Of a stretch of DNA of 64,000 nucleotides, positions 44,091 through 52,510 are shown piece by piece. Position 1 is the stretch's first letter. Each line of letters opens with the position of its first letter. The stretch lies in contig NZ_UZWE01000029.1 of assembly GCF_900631945.1 (NCBI RefSeq), positions 214,740-278,739 on the forward strand, written 5' to 3'. The DNA is from Paracoccus haematequi (lineage in GTDB: Bacteria > Pseudomonadota > Alphaproteobacteria > Rhodobacterales > Rhodobacteraceae). The translations under genes and the position numbers were made by a program. The notes under the pieces are model-generated. The model saw nothing but the letters and a program-made list of their open reading frames with translations, was not told the DNA's origin and searched no databases.

Positions 44091-44692
44091 CTGACAGCTT
44101 TGTCGTGACCTCTCCGACCGATCCGCGCGCCCGCCCGCTGGTCGAGGATCTGATCCGCGAATATGACCAACGCTATGGCACGCTGTTCAGCCAGGGCGGC
44201 GCGCGGGACGAGGTGTTCCGCTATCCGCCCGAAACCTTCGCGGCGCCCCATGGCACCTTCCTGCTGCTGATCCGCGGGGGCGAAACCATCGGCGGCGGCG
44301 CCTTCATGCGGTTGGACGCGGACACGGCGGAATTCAAGCGCATCTGGACGCGGGGCGACCTGCGCAGGCAGGGTCTGGCCCGGCGGATCGTGCTGGAACT
44401 GGAACGCCAGGCGGCGACGCTGGGCTATACCCGCGTCTATCTGACCACCGGCTTCCGCCAGCCCGAGGCGCAGGGCCTGTATCTGGGGCTGGGCTATCGC
44501 CCGCTGTTCGACCCGGCCCTGCCGCCCGAACTGTATGCCACATTGCCCTTTGAAAAGCATATCGGCGCGCAGGCGGGCCGTCCCGGCACCTCACCCCTGA
44601 AACAGCCCGCTGCATCCTTCGAGGCGGCGGCCCAGGCCACCGCCGCCGCCAAGGCCGCCCGGTCGCAACCCCTTGCAGGAGCCGCGTCATGA
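44087..44692 (+). CDS. GNAT-family N-acetyltransferase
   Basis: 201 residues. The acetyl-CoA-binding region is RIWTRGDLRRQGLARRIVLELERQA (Q/R-x-x-G-x-G/A variant), and LYLGLGYRPL closes the fold. After about residue 165 there is an Ala/Ser/Pro-rich tail that is not part of the GNAT fold. Starts and stops overlap both neighbours (ATGA). By analogy to yxeL/ytmI-type genes it may N-acetylate an S-substituted cysteine after import. This is inferred from the operon. Confidence 0.8.
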   Translation: MTDSFVVTSPTDPRARPLVEDLIREYDQRYGTLFSQGGARDEVFRYPPETFAAPHGTFLLLIRGGETIGGGAFMRLDADTAEFKRIWTRGDLRRQGLARRIVLELERQAATLGYTRVYLTTGFRQPEAQGLYLGLGYRPLFDPALPPELYATLPFEKHIGAQAGRPGTSPLKQPAASFEAAAQATAAAKAARSQPLAGAAS

Positions 44693-46476
44693 GCGCCACC
44701 GACCTTCACGCCCCCGCCGCACCGCCGCGCCCCGACCTGGGCAGCCTGCGCGTCATCCCGATCCGGCACCGAGCCCGCGCCATCGGCACCGCCGTGGCGG
44801 CGGTCCTGCTGGCGGGAATCCTGTATTCGCTGCTGGCCAATCCCCGCTGGGGCTGGCCGATCTTTGCGCAATGGTTCCTGTCCGAACCCGTGCTGGTGGG
44901 CCTGGGCCGCACCCTGCTGCTGACCGCGCTTGGCGCCTTCTTCGGGTTCACCTTGGGCACGGTGCTGGCCCTGGCGCGGGTGTCGTCCTCGCCGCTGCTG
45001 GCGGGATTGGCCTGGGGGTTCATCTGGCTGTTCCGGTCGATCCCGCTGATCGTCCTGCTGCTGATCCTGAACAACCTGGGCTATCTGTATGCGACCGTCT
45101 CGCTGGGCGTGCCCTTCACCGGTTTCACCTTCTTCAGCTATAACACCACGCAGCTGATGACGCCTTTCCTGGCCGCCGTGCTGGGGCTGACGCTGAACCT
45201 GGGCGCGTTTTCGGCCGAGGTGATCCGGGGCGGAATCCTGTCCGTGGATCAGGGCCAGCACGAGGCCGCCGCCGCCCTGGGCCTGCCCAAGGGCCACCAG
45301 GCGCGCCGGATCGTGCTGCCGCAGGCGATGCGGTCGATCGTCCCCACCGCCTTCAACGAGATCATCGGTTTGGCCAAGGGCACCTCGATGGTCTATGTGC
45401 TGGCGCTGCCGGAACTGTTCTATACCGTCCAGATCATCTATCGCCGCAACCTTGAAGTGATCCCGCTGCTGATGGTCGCGACGGTCTGGTATCTGATCAT
45501 CCTGTCGGTCCTGTCGGTCATCCAGTATCACATCGAACGGCATTACGCGCGCGGCGCGCTGCGCACCCTGCCCCCCAACGCCTTCCGCGTGATCTTTGCC
45601 AGGCTGGGGCTGGTCAGCCTGACCCCGCCGCCGAAATCCGCAGACGCCGCCCCCCTGCCCTCGCCGATCCTGCGCGCGCAGCAGCACGGCAGCGACTGGG
45701 CCGGCAGCCTGCCCCAGGGCGGCACCGTGGAAATCCGCGGCGTGACGAAATCCTATGGCGACCTGACGGTGCTGAAGGACATCGACCTGGTGATCCCCGC
45801 CGGATCGGTCACGGCGATCATCGGCCCGTCTGGGTCGGGCAAATCCACCCTGCTGCGCAGCATCAACCACCTGGAACGCGTGGACCGGGGCTATATCGCC
45901 ATCGACGGCGAGCTGATCGGCTATCGCCGCGACGGCGACGCGCTGCACGAGCTGCCGGAAAAGGACATCCTGACCCGGCGCGCCGATGTCGGCATGGTGT
46001 TCCAGAACTTCAACCTGTTCCCGCACCTGACCGTCCTGGATAACATCACCGAGGCGCCGATCTCCGTGCGCGGCCTGCCGCGCGCCGAGGCCGAGCAGCT
46101 GGCCCTGGATCTGCTGGCCCGCGTCGGGTTGTCGGACAAGGCGGGCGCCTATCCCCGGCAGTTGTCGGGCGGCCAGCAGCAGCGCGTCGCCATCGCCCGC
46201 ACCCTGGCGCTGAAACCCAAGGTGCTGCTGTTCGACGAACCCACAAGCGCGCTTGATCCCGAACTGGTGGGCGAGGTGCTGGACGTGATCAAGGAACTGG
46301 CAAGTTCCGGCATCACGCTGATCATCGTGACGCATGAGATCGGCTTCGCCCGCGAAGTGGCCGACCGCATCGTCTTCATGGAACAGGGCCGGGTCGTCGA
46401 GACCGGCAGTCCCGCGCAGGTCCTGAACGACCCGCAGAATCGCCGGACCGCCGATTTCATCGCCAAGGTGCTCTGA
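44689..46476 (+). CDS. Amino-acid ABC transporter permease-ATPase fusion protein
   Basis: 595 residues in one uninterrupted frame. Residues 1 to about 290 are a His/Glu/Gln-type permease: several helices and the EAA-type loop EAAAALGLPKGHQARRIVLPQAMR. A linker of about 55 residues, rich in Pro and Ala, follows. From about 345 there is a complete ABC domain: GPSGSGKST, MVFQNFNLFPHLTV, LSGGQQQRVAIARTL, VLLFDEPTSALD and VTHEIGFA. Polar amino acid importers usually split these functions. Only one permease type is encoded, so the fusion would dimerise. Two binding proteins follow. Confidence 0.9.
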   Translation: MSATDLHAPAAPPRPDLGSLRVIPIRHRARAIGTAVAAVLLAGILYSLLANPRWGWPIFAQWFLSEPVLVGLGRTLLLTALGAFFGFTLGTVLALARVSSSPLLAGLAWGFIWLFRSIPLIVLLLILNNLGYLYATVSLGVPFTGFTFFSYNTTQLMTPFLAAVLGLTLNLGAFSAEVIRGGILSVDQGQHEAAAALGLPKGHQARRIVLPQAMRSIVPTAFNEIIGLAKGTSMVYVLALPELFYTVQIIYRRNLEVIPLLMVATVWYLIILSVLSVIQYHIERHYARGALRTLPPNAFRVIFARLGLVSLTPPPKSADAAPLPSPILRAQQHGSDWAGSLPQGGTVEIRGVTKSYGDLTVLKDIDLVIPAGSVTAIIGPSGSGKSTLLRSINHLERVDRGYIAIDGELIGYRRDGDALHELPEKDILTRRADVGMVFQNFNLFPHLTVLDNITEAPISVRGLPRAEAEQLALDLLARVGLSDKAGAYPRQLSGGQQQRVAIARTLALKPKVLLFDEPTSALDPELVGEVLDVIKELASSGITLIIVTHEIGFAREVADRIVFMEQGRVVETGSPAQVLNDPQNRRTADFIAKVL

Positions 46477-46523
46477 CGGCCGGGACGTGCGGTTCCCTCC
46501 TCCCTGATCGCACGTCCCGGCCG
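46477..46523 (+). terminator. Strong 15-bp hairpin after the permease-ATPase gene
   Basis: CGGCCGGGACGTGCG (46477-46491) and its exact reverse complement (46509-46523) enclose a 17-base loop, starting right after the TGA stop. It is followed by a pyrimidine-rich stretch but no long T-run. It probably acts as an intrinsic or factor-assisted terminator, or as a barrier against 3' decay, separating membrane from binding-protein expression. Confidence 0.6.
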
Positions 46524-46608
46524 CTTTCCTCCCCCCGATCCGCATCGCCGGTGCCGCATCTTGGGCACCGGACGGACCCCTCTCACGCCGAAATGGAAAG
46601 AAGGTCTC

Positions 46609-47541
46609 ATGTCCCTGTTTGCTCTGTCACCCCGCGTTCTGGCCGTTGCCGCCATGACGCTGCTGCCGATGGCCGCCGTCGCGGCCGAAGAAATCGACCT
46701 CAGCCCCGAACAGCCGGGCCGGATCCGCGTCGAAAAGGTTCAGGCGGCGATCGACCTGCTGCCCCCGGATTACCCGTGGGTGACGCCCGGAAAGCTGACC
46801 GTCGCGGCGGTTCCGAACCGCCTGCCGCTGGCGGTCTATGCGACCGACACCAAGACGCCGGTGGGCAACGAACCCGACATCGCGCAACTGATCGCCGACA
46901 GCCTGGGGCTGGAGCTGGAACTGGTCGCCGTCGCCTGGGCCGATTGGCCGCTGGGCGTCGAATCCGGCAAATACGACGCCGCGATCCACAACATCACAGT
47001 GACCGAGGAACGGAAGGAGAAGTTCGACTTTTCCACCTATCGCAACGACCTGCTGGGCTTCTATGTCGCCAAGGACAGCAAGATCACCCAGATCGACGAC
47101 CGCACGGATATCGCCGGGCTGAACGGCGCGGTGTCGTCGGGCACCAACCAGGAGGAGATCCTGCTGCGCTGGATCGACGAGAACAAGGCCCAGGGCCTGC
47201 CCGACACCACCGTGTCCTATTTCGACGACGAGGTGGTTCAGGATCTGGCGCTGGAATCGGGGCGCATCGACTTCTATCTGGGGCCGAACGCGACCTCGGC
47301 CTTCAAGGCCAGCAAGGACGGCAAGATCCGGCTGGTCGGCACCCTGCCGGGCGGCTTCCCGAACCAGGCCGATATCGGCGTCGTCACCCGCAAGGGCACG
47401 GGCCTGGCCCCCGCGATCACCGCCGCGCTGAACGCCCAGATCCAGAACGGCACCTACGCCAAGGTTCTGGCCCGCTGGGGGCTGGACAGCGAAGCGATCC
47501 CGGAATCGCGCACCAATCCGCCCGGCCTCGCCAAGAAATGA
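46609..47541 (+). CDS. Amino-acid ABC transporter substrate-binding protein, copy 1
   Basis: 310 residues, SBP_bac_3 family. The signal peptide ends near AAVAAEE (about residue 25). The mature part contains LTVAAVPNRLPLAVYATDTKTPVGNEPDIA, the classic strand and helix start of polar amino acid binders, and VTEERKEKFDFSTY, the family signature. It is clearly paralogous to the next gene (same length, same motifs) yet has diverged in the ligand-contact region. An AAGG ribosome binding site precedes the ATG. Confidence 0.85.
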   Translation: MSLFALSPRVLAVAAMTLLPMAAVAAEEIDLSPEQPGRIRVEKVQAAIDLLPPDYPWVTPGKLTVAAVPNRLPLAVYATDTKTPVGNEPDIAQLIADSLGLELELVAVAWADWPLGVESGKYDAAIHNITVTEERKEKFDFSTYRNDLLGFYVAKDSKITQIDDRTDIAGLNGAVSSGTNQEEILLRWIDENKAQGLPDTTVSYFDDEVVQDLALESGRIDFYLGPNATSAFKASKDGKIRLVGTLPGGFPNQADIGVVTRKGTGLAPAITAALNAQIQNGTYAKVLARWGLDSEAIPESRTNPPGLAKK

Positions 47542-47549
47542 TCCCCCTG

Positions 47550-47570
47550 CCCCGGCTGGCACGGCCGGGG
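47550..47570 (+). terminator. Small hairpin between the two binding-protein genes
   Basis: CCCCGGC (47550-47556) / GCCGGGG (47564-47570) with a 7-base loop in the 54-base gap. No T-run; likely an intercistronic stability element. Confidence 0.35.
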
Positions 47571-47595
47571 CGCCCCTATGCAAGGACCATTCCGA

Positions 47596-48528
47596 ATGAA
47601 CGTCTTCCTGCGCAGCATTGCCGCCGCCGTGACCGGCGCGCTGCTGTCCACCCTGCCCGCCCTTGGGCAGGACGGGCCTTTTGACCTGACCCCCGAACAG
47701 CCGAACCGTGAACATGCCCAGCCGAACCCGCAGGCCATCGCGGCGATCCCGGCCGATTTCCCCTTCGTGACGCCCGGCACGCTGACCATCGGCACCAATC
47801 CGGGCGGCCCGCCGCTGTCCACCTATGCCACCGACACGCAGACGGTGGTGGGCGCGGACGTGGACACCGCGCTGCTGATCGCCGAAAGCCTGGGCCTGAA
47901 GCTGGAGGTGGTGCCGACCGCCTGGGCAGACTGGCCGCTGGCGCTGCAATCGGGCAAACTGGACGCGGTGTTTTCCAATGTCGGCGTGACCGAGGAGCGG
48001 AAAGAGAAATTCGACTTCGCCACCTATCGCCAGGGTCTGCACGGGTTCTTCGTCCATAACGACAGCGCGGTGCAGTCGATCAGGGAACCCAAGGACATCG
48101 CGGGCCTGACCATCGTCGTCGGCATCGGCACCAATCAGGAACGCATCCTGAACAAGTGGAACGATCTGAACGTCGCCGCCGGCCTGGAACCCGCCGAACT
48201 GGTCTATTACGACGACGAGGGCGCCAAGCTGCTGGCGCTGCGGTCGGGCCGCGTGGACGTGATGGTCCAGCCCCATGCGCAACTGGTCTTCATCGCCGCC
48301 CGCGACGGCGATTTCCGCAAGGTCGGCACCCTGTCGGCAGGCTGGCCTGAACGATCCGACGTGGCGGCGACCTTCCGCAAGGGCTCGGGCCTGGCCGAGG
48401 CCGTGTCCATCGCCATCAACGGGCTGATCGAAAGCGGCGCCTATGGCCGGACCCTGGAACGCTGGCATGTCCAGGACGAGGCGTTGGACCAGTCCCAGGT
48501 CAACCCGCCCGGCCTGCCGAGGTTCTGA
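47596..48528 (+). CDS. Amino-acid ABC transporter substrate-binding protein, copy 2
   Basis: 310 residues, same family and length as the upstream gene. The signal peptide ends near LPALGQD. It shares LSTYATDTQTVVGADVDTALLIAESLGLKLEVV and VTEERKEKFDFATYRQGL with copy 1. An in-frame ATG at 47578 would add six residues. Two binding proteins on one fused permease-ATPase suggest import of at least two related ligands, as with TcyJ/TcyK in Bacillus cystine uptake. Confidence 0.85.
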   Translation: MNVFLRSIAAAVTGALLSTLPALGQDGPFDLTPEQPNREHAQPNPQAIAAIPADFPFVTPGTLTIGTNPGGPPLSTYATDTQTVVGADVDTALLIAESLGLKLEVVPTAWADWPLALQSGKLDAVFSNVGVTEERKEKFDFATYRQGLHGFFVHNDSAVQSIREPKDIAGLTIVVGIGTNQERILNKWNDLNVAAGLEPAELVYYDDEGAKLLALRSGRVDVMVQPHAQLVFIAARDGDFRKVGTLSAGWPERSDVAATFRKGSGLAEAVSIAINGLIESGAYGRTLERWHVQDEALDQSQVNPPGLPRF

Positions 48529-48531
48529 CCC

Positions 48532-49515
48532 ATGGGCATTTCGCATTTCGCCATCCTGATCCCCGGCAATTTCGCCGGGGACGATCCGTTCACCGGCCTG
48601 GACGAAACCCTGCGCCTGTTCGAACTGGCCGAGGATCTGGGCTATCACAGTGCCTGGGTGCGCCAGCGGCATCTGGAACGCGGCGTGTCGTCGGCCGCGA
48701 CCTTCCTGGCGGCGGCCACCCAACGCACCAGCCGGATCGGCCTGGGCAGCGCGGTGATCCAGCTTGGCTATGAAAGCCCCTTCCGCCTGGCCGAGGATCT
48801 GGCGACGGTCGATGTGCTGTCGCGCGGCCGCCTGAACGTGGGCGTCAGCGTCGGTCCCGCGCCCTTCGCGCATCTGCTGGACGGCTATCTGCCGCAATGG
48901 CCTCGGGGTGAAAGCCGCTATGCCCCGGCCGAACGGCTGGCCCGCGCGCTGCGCAGCGAGCCTCTGTCCGACCGGGCCGAGGCCGGGAACGCGGCGGGCG
49001 ATCAGATCCCCCGCCTGCAACCCCATGCGAAGGGCCTGACCAACCGGCTGTGGTATGGCGGGGGTTCGACCGCTTCGGCGGAATGGGCGGGCCGCAACGG
49101 TTGGAAGCTGCTGACCGGCAATGTCATCACCGCCGAACGCCACAAGGTCTTCCTGAAAACCCAGGCCGACCTGATCCGCACCTATCGCGAGGCCTGGCAG
49201 GGCCAAGGGCAGCCGCAGGTCGCCCTGGGCAGGGTGCTGCTGCCCACCGACAGCGCGACGCCCGAACAGCGCGAGAAATACGCCGCTTTCGTGGAACGCC
49301 GCCTGCCCCGCACCTGCCAGCCGAACGGGCCGCAGGACACGATGTTCCTGCCCGACCTGACCGGCACCAGCGACCAGATCATGGCCGCGCTGCGCCACGA
49401 CCCGATCCTGCCGCAGGTCGACCACCTGCGCCTGGAACTGCCTTATGAGTTCGAACCAGAGGATTACCGGCAGATCCTGCGGGATTTCGCCGGGATGTTC
49501 GACGCGCTTCGCTAG
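48532..49515 (+). CDS. Luciferase-like flavin-dependent monooxygenase 1
   Basis: 327 residues. LLM features are ELAEDLGYHSAWVRQRHL, SRIGLGSAVIQLGYESPFRLAEDLATVDVLSRGRLNVGVSVG and a C-terminal YEFEPEDYRQILRDFAG. It starts three bases after the second binding-protein gene, so it is in the same operon. It probably acts with reduced FMN on the imported compound or a metabolite of it. Confidence 0.83.
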   Translation: MGISHFAILIPGNFAGDDPFTGLDETLRLFELAEDLGYHSAWVRQRHLERGVSSAATFLAAATQRTSRIGLGSAVIQLGYESPFRLAEDLATVDVLSRGRLNVGVSVGPAPFAHLLDGYLPQWPRGESRYAPAERLARALRSEPLSDRAEAGNAAGDQIPRLQPHAKGLTNRLWYGGGSTASAEWAGRNGWKLLTGNVITAERHKVFLKTQADLIRTYREAWQGQGQPQVALGRVLLPTDSATPEQREKYAAFVERRLPRTCQPNGPQDTMFLPDLTGTSDQIMAALRHDPILPQVDHLRLELPYEFEPEDYRQILRDFAGMFDALR

Positions 49516-49526
49516 GCTGGCGGGGC

Positions 49527-49557
49527 GGGGGGCGCTGCCCCCCGGTCCCTGCGGGAC
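49527..49557 (+). repeat. Double-hairpin GC-rich intergenic element
   Basis: GGGGGGC-GCT-GCCCCCC (49527-49543) followed by GTCCC-TGC-GGGAC (49545-49557), then CCCCGGGATATTTGGA. This composite, with the GGGATATTTGGA tail, resembles the small dispersed intergenic elements often seen after genes in Rhodobacteraceae; that link is from memory. It separates the two convergent monooxygenase genes and may serve as a two-way terminator. Confidence 0.45.
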
Positions 49558-49615
49558 TCCCCCCGGGATATTTGGACCAAGGCAAAAGAGCCCGCGGAAG
49601 GACGGTCCGCCTGGT

Positions 49616-50953
49616 TCACCCCGCCTTCGCCACGGCCGCCGGTTCCCGGCTATAACGGCTTTCCTTGCGCGGCAGGCCCAGGTGGTCGCGCAGCGTCTCT
49701 CCGGGCAGATGGCGGCTATAACGACCCCGTGCTTCAAGCTCGGGGATCACCAGGCGGATGAAATCGTCCAGCCCCTGGGCCGATACCGCAAAGCCCAGGA
49801 TGAAGCCGTCGGACGCGCCCGCGTCGATCCAGTCGATGATCTTGTCGGCCACCTCGGCCCCGGTGCCGATGAAATGCGGGCGCGGCGTCGCGGCGGCCAG
49901 GGCGGCCTCTCGCAAAGTCTGGCCCTTGGCCTTGGCTTCGGCCTTGATGCGGTCGGTGGTGGATCGGAAGCTGTTCCTGCCGATCTCGCCCAGGTCCGGG
50001 AAAGGCGCGTCCAGGTCGTATTGGGTGAAATCGTGATGGTCGAAATAGCGGCCCAGATAAACCAGGGCCTCGTCGATGGACAGCAGCGCCTGGATCTCGC
50101 GATATTTCGCCTCGGCTGCCTCATGCGTTTCCGCGACGATGGGAGAGATTCCGGGGAAGATCTTCACGTCGTCGCGCCGGCGCCCATGCGCCACGGCGGC
50201 ATCCTTGACGCGGTTGGTGAAGTCGCGCGTCTCTTCCAGCGAGGGCGAATGGGTGAACACCGCATCGGCGTATTTCCCGGCCAGCCCGATCCCGGCATCC
50301 GAGGATCCGGCCTGGAAGATCACCGGCTGGCCCTGCCTGGAACGCGGCGCGTTCAGCGGCCCGGCGACCTGGAAGAACCGGCCCTTGTGGTTCAGAGTAT
50401 GCAGCTTGTCGGGGTCGAAGAATTGCCCGGTCTCGCGGTCCCTGACAATCGCGTCGTCGTCCCAGCTGTCCCACAGGCCCTGCGTCACCTCCAGATATTC
50501 GTCCGCGATCTCATAGCGCAGGACGTGGTCCGGGTGGTCGCGCGAATAATTCAGCGCGGTCCCTTCCAGCGGCGTGGTGACGACGTTCCATCCCGCCCGC
50601 CCGTCCGAGATCAGATCCAGCGAGGCCAATTGCCGCGTCACCGTGAACGGTTCGGAATAGGATGTGGAAACGGTCCCGGCCAGGCCGATCTTCTTCGTCG
50701 CCACGGCCAACGCCGACAGGACCGTCATCGGTTCGAAGCGGTTCAGGAAATGTGGGATCGACTTTTCGTTGATATACAGCCCGTCGGCGACGAAGGCAAA
50801 GGCGATGCCCGCGGCCTCGGCCTTTTGCGCCTGGCTGATATAGAAGGCCAGGTTCACGCTGGCATCCGCCGGTCCGCCGGGATGCTTCCATGAATTCATG
50901 TGCCCGCCTGCGCCGTGCAGCATGATGCCGAAGGAAATGGGTTTGCCGGTCAT
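49616..50953 (-). CDS. FMN-dependent monooxygenase of the NtaA/SnaA/DszA family
   Basis: 445 residues, the usual NtaA/DszA size. Motifs include HMNSWKHPGG at the N-terminus, AFVADGLYI, GRAGWNVVTTPLEGTALNYSRD, GRFFQVAGPLNAPRSRQGQPVIFQAGSS and PEISPI-like ISPIVAET. The family includes EDTA and NTA monooxygenases, dibenzothiophene-sulfone monooxygenase and the Bacillus S-alkyl/succinocysteine monooxygenases CmoJ and YxeK. Given the deacylase, acetyltransferase and amino-acid importer nearby, cleavage of a C-S bond in an N-acetylated S-substituted cysteine is the preferred idea. Confidence 0.85.
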   Translation of the reverse strand: MTGKPISFGIMLHGAGGHMNSWKHPGGPADASVNLAFYISQAQKAEAAGIAFAFVADGLYINEKSIPHFLNRFEPMTVLSALAVATKKIGLAGTVSTSYSEPFTVTRQLASLDLISDGRAGWNVVTTPLEGTALNYSRDHPDHVLRYEIADEYLEVTQGLWDSWDDDAIVRDRETGQFFDPDKLHTLNHKGRFFQVAGPLNAPRSRQGQPVIFQAGSSDAGIGLAGKYADAVFTHSPSLEETRDFTNRVKDAAVAHGRRRDDVKIFPGISPIVAETHEAAEAKYREIQALLSIDEALVYLGRYFDHHDFTQYDLDAPFPDLGEIGRNSFRSTTDRIKAEAKAKGQTLREAALAAATPRPHFIGTGAEVADKIIDWIDAGASDGFILGFAVSAQGLDDFIRLVIPELEARGRYSRHLPGETLRDHLGLPRKESRYSREPAAVAKAG

Positions 50954-50968
50954 GATGGTCCTTTCCGG

Positions 50969-51952
50969 TCAGGCCGCAGCCCGACGCGCCTGCCTGGCGA
51001 TCAGTTCGATGGAGGTCAGCCGCGCGGCGGGATCCGCCACCGGCTGGTCGATGATGAAATCGGTCACGCCCAGATCGGCCTGCAACGCCTGAAGCTGCTG
51101 ATGCACATCATCGGCGGTTCCGGCGATGGCGGTCGGCTTGCGGATCTCGATCCGGTAATCCTCGCTGCCGTATTGCCGGGCGTATTCGTGGGCCGCGTCC
51201 TCGGTCACAAGGTTGACCGCATGGCCGTCGGCAAAGACCGGACGGACGATGCGCAACTCGCCCAGGCGGTCCTCGGCCTCGGCCCGGCTGGGGGCGGCAA
51301 AGGCGGCGATGGCCAGGATCGGGCGGCGGCCCGCGATCGCCTGATAGGAATCCAGCACGGCCAGCGTCTTGTCGCGGTCGCCGTCCTGATGGTCCGCATG
51401 GACGAAGTTCCAGCCCAGCTGCGCGGCCTGCACGGCGCTGTCGACGCTGCCGCCCAGCAGGAAGCGGTCGGGCAGGACGGCGGGACGCGGCACGATGTCG
51501 GCGCCATGATGGATGCCGTTCAGCCAGGCATCCAGATCGGCCAGCTTGCGGTCCAGATCGCGGGCGGATCCCGGCGCCAGTTCGGCCTGGATCGCCCGCG
51601 TCGCCAGCGGCAGCCCGCCCGGCGACTTGCCGACGCCCAGTTCCACCCGCCCCGGCGCCAGCGAGGCCAGCACCGAGAACAGTTCGGCCACCTTGTAGCC
51701 GCCGTAATGCTGAAGCAGCACCCCGCCGCTGCCGACCTTGATCCGCCGGGTCTGCGCCAGGATATGCGAGACCAGGATCTCGGGCGCGGCACTGGCAAGG
51801 CCCGGCGATCCGTGATGTTCGGCCAGCCAGTAACGGTGATAGCCCAGATCGTCGGCCAGCCTTGCGGCCGCCAGGGTCGTCGCCAGCGCATCAGGCCCCG
51901 TGGATCCTTCGGCGATGGGCGACTTGTCGAGAAGGCCCAGACGAAAACTCAT
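50969..51952 (-). CDS. Luciferase-like flavin-dependent monooxygenase 2 (YtmO/MsnO8-like)
   Basis: 327 residues. MSFRLGLLDKSPIAEG, DLGYHRYWLAEHHGSPGLASAAPEIL and IKVGSGGVLLQHYGGYKVAEL are typical of the MsnO8-like LLM subgroup that includes Bacillus YtmO (CmoO). The start at 51952 follows a GGAG-type site. It precedes the NtaA-like gene in the same direction by 15 bases, so both are likely one message from the promoter near 51989-52016. Confidence 0.85.
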   Translation of the reverse strand: MSFRLGLLDKSPIAEGSTGPDALATTLAAARLADDLGYHRYWLAEHHGSPGLASAAPEILVSHILAQTRRIKVGSGGVLLQHYGGYKVAELFSVLASLAPGRVELGVGKSPGGLPLATRAIQAELAPGSARDLDRKLADLDAWLNGIHHGADIVPRPAVLPDRFLLGGSVDSAVQAAQLGWNFVHADHQDGDRDKTLAVLDSYQAIAGRRPILAIAAFAAPSRAEAEDRLGELRIVRPVFADGHAVNLVTEDAAHEYARQYGSEDYRIEIRKPTAIAGTADDVHQQLQALQADLGVTDFIIDQPVADPAARLTSIELIARQARRAAA

Positions 51953-51988
51953 GACATGCTCCTTATCCGCGGGGCGGGCTTTGAAATG

Positions 51989-52016
51989 ACTATAGGAATT
52001 GTCGTGTTTCAGTAAA
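51989..52016 (-). promoter_or_regulatory. Candidate promoter for the minus-strand monooxygenase pair
   Basis: TTTACT (52016-52011) and TATAGT (51994-51989) with a 16-base spacer on the minus strand, about 37 bases before the start at 51952. The area is AT-rich against its surroundings. Good -10, fair -35. Confidence 0.42.
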
Positions 52017-52151
52017 TGAACGGGGCTTGTCGAATTTGCCGCGCAAACGGCGGAATCGTGCTGTTTGCCGGGCCGTCGAGAGAATGGGGATGCAATCAGG
52101 GGGCAAGCGCGAATCGGCCGGACGGCAGATCCGTGGGCAAACCCCTGACCC

Positions 52152-52415
52152 TCAGCCTTGGCCGTCCGGGCCATCCCGGCTTTCGTAACCCCGGCGCAGT
52201 TTCCGCCTTTGCCAGATGTCCCGCTCCCGCTCGGCGGGTTCGACCGAGGCGAACCAGTGCCGGCGCTCTTGGCCGCGATGGCCGGAACGGCCCCAGTTGC
52301 GGATCAGGACCACGCCCCCGAAAAGATCCGGCGTGATCTCCAGGCTATAGAAGCGCGCCATGTTCCGGGTCGGATCATGGCGGAACAGGTGGATGCTGGG
52401 CGGCTGTGTCTCCAT
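52152..52415 (-). CDS. Small WGR-domain protein
   Basis: 87 residues with one WGR domain: FYSLEITPDLFGGVVLIRNWGRSGHRGQ, where WGR itself is present. Stand-alone WGR proteins of this size are common in alphaproteobacteria; the domain may bind nucleic acid, but their role is not known. The C-terminal part is Arg-rich. It is not obviously linked to neighbours. Confidence 0.8.
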   Translation of the reverse strand: METQPPSIHLFRHDPTRNMARFYSLEITPDLFGGVVLIRNWGRSGHRGQERRHWFASVEPAERERDIWQRRKLRRGYESRDGPDGQG

Positions 52416-52510
52416 AAGGGCAGCTTAGCGCGGGCGCCGGAAAGCGGTCCAATGACGATCCTGAATCGAACGGCGCGGACCGATTCCGTTCCATGATACA
52501 TCGGCCCTGG

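Noticed and set aside
44494..46545. Minus-strand open frame of about 680 codons opposite the permease-ATPase gene
   Set aside because: Antisense shadow of a complete permease-ABC fusion; low-complexity product.
46627..49737. Long antisense open frame of more than 1000 codons opposite the binding-protein and monooxygenase genes
   Set aside because: It is the mirror of well-supported genes in a GC-rich genome; its product is low-complexity (His/Gln/Arg/Gly-rich) with no family motif.
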